The notes below the pieces were generated by a model that was not told where the DNA came from, did not search any database, and saw only the letters and a program-made list of their open reading frames with translations. 64,000 bases of DNA, from positions 744,001-808,000 of the forward strand of contig JAACJO010000009.1 of assembly GCA_013368445.1 (NCBI GenBank), written 5' to 3'. A program made the translations under genes and the position numbers. Positions 62,837 to 64,000 of this stretch are shown in pieces. Source of the DNA: Leucocoprinus leucothites. Taxonomy: Eukaryota; Basidiomycota; Agaricomycetes; Agaricales; Agaricaceae. The first letter of the stretch is position 1. Every line of letters begins with the position of its first letter.

Positions 62837-63286
62837 GGTCGTGTCGAAGAGAGCTGTTATAGTGGGAATTTGGTGACTCGTGGATCCTGTTAATCCTATT
62901 CTTATATGTGACCGCCAGCAGACATATTTATAGAAACGAGTTGCAAGCCCATGCTAGTCAGTGCTGGCTGCAGCGTTATGTGAATTGACAGGTATAGTGA
63001 TAAGTAGGTGATCACGAAGAGAAATGCTTCCGAGTCGAAGCCAAATTCCTGGAAGATATCACCGCTTAGGCATATGGACGACACCTCTAATAATGTGCTC
63101 AGAGATGAGGAAGGGCATTCAGGTGGTAAAGGTAGAACATCGCGCTTTCTAAATTAATTGATGATGTTATGTGGTCGTGGGAAAATCATATCAAACCCGA
63201 CTTCACGCTCGACTCGAGGCACCTTAACCTCCTTGCTTTACACCATGCTCACCTAACTCCTCGCCTTTTAAACCCATACCCCCGAT
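62837..63286. promoter_or_regulatory. divergent upstream region
   Basis: About 450 bp between the start of the third P450 (minus) and an unknown gene (plus). No specific element was recognised. Confidence 0.3.
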
Positions 63287-64000
63287 ATGTCTCCTCAACC
63301 AACAACGAGACCGAAGATGTCCAATTCATCTAGCCTCGTAATTACCATAAAATACGGAGGACTGAAAGCGACCCAATTTTTCTCCAAATACACCGCAAAG
63401 TCGTATCAACAGCTCCTGAGTGACCTGACAGAGCTCGGGTTTCCTCACCCAAAGAGAGCAAATATTGTGTTTAAATCCCACGGAACTCTGGAGTTCTTTT
63501 GGCCGATCGAACGAAACGAAAATGTGAGCTGATTCTGAGTTCTGTCCTTGGTTATCTAGCCCATCGCTCAATGCCGTATAGAGTTTCTTCGTGAAAAATC
63601 TGGTCAAACGTGTGAACCTCTCCCAGAAAGGGCCGTTTAAAGATGAGCAACGAGCTCAGCGACAGCAGTTATCAATGTACTGCGGAACTCTTCTACTCAT
63701 AAAATTAAATGACACGTCTAATTTGATTTTCGTGCCGCTATTTCCTTTAGTGCTAGTATGAACATCAGAGAGGACATAGATTATGATCCAGATCTCGAAC
63801 AACAGGGTCCAGCTCCTGTGCCCCCTCAAGCTCCCAAAGTCACAAAGAGGCTTATTGGGCAAAATCAATCACAAAATCAACAATCACCGCCTACCAAACC
63901 CTCCGCCAAGCCTGCTGGGGAACGATTTCACCCATACACTCGTCCTTCAGGATCACCTATCACCAACCAGCAGTCTAATGGTGTGATTAGGCAGATACTT
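63287..64000 (+). CDS. hypothetical protein, 3' end cut by window edge
   Basis: A spliced model runs off the right edge. Exons: 63287-63523, 63582-63676, then 63751 onwards, with GTGAGC and GTACTG donors and TAG acceptors, and a consistent frame. Exon 1 begins MSPQPTTRPKMSNSSSLVI and contains KYTAKSYQQLLSDLTELGFP, a compact helical or mixed region. Exon 2 is basic (FFVKNLVKRVNLSQKGPFKD). Exon 3 becomes Pro/Gln-rich (PAPVPPQAPK, NQSQNQQSPPTKPS) and is probably disordered. No family was recognised. A second in-frame ATG at 63317 is an alternative start. Confidence 0.55.

Overview
The window is nuclear DNA from a filamentous fungus, almost certainly an Agaricomycete (mushroom-forming basidiomycete). 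The signs are very dense short introns (mostly 49-75 bp, GT-AG), many tiny exons, basidiomycete-type P450s, a DUF6533-like membrane protein, F-box/LRR paralogues and a YOR1-like ABC-C transporter. I rebuilt the spliced models by hand. Nearly all give an exon total divisible by three, which is the main support for the boundaries. Two genes at 38.7-45.9 kb do not, and they carry apparent indels.

Layout. 0-6.2 kb: two F-box paralogues flank a 10-exon P450. 6.2-10.4 kb: gene-poor, with one 72-residue HTH-like gene at 7.5-7.8 kb. 10.4-27.7 kb: housekeeping genes, namely 40S ribosomal protein S14, a GPT2/SCT1-like acyltransferase, a RING/coiled-coil protein, a VAMP7-type longin SNARE, a second RING/coiled-coil protein and Sec61 beta. 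27.7-31.6 kb: no gene I can support. 31.6-34.4 kb: a SET-domain protein and triosephosphate isomerase. 34.8-63.5 kb looks accessory: an MFS transporter and an ABC-C transporter in divergent orientation, a sucrase/ferredoxin-like protein, a secreted six-hairpin glycosidase, four tandem intronless PhzF-like genes, a second P450 of the first type, an orphan ORF, a DUF6533-like protein, a third unrelated P450 and the start of an unknown gene.

How the genes may work together. The last 30 kb combines export (MFS, ABC-C), oxidation (two P450s), small-molecule isomerisation (PhzF array) and a secreted glycosidase, but has no polyketide, peptide or terpene synthase in view. It could be a tailoring, detoxification or catabolic neighbourhood; that is inference. 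The most interesting observations are: the third PhzF copy keeps an intact frame but has lost two of the three expected catalytic residues; both RING paralogues appear to use 4-nt microexons; and the ABC transporter and the neighbouring sucrase/ferredoxin gene carry localised frameshifts.
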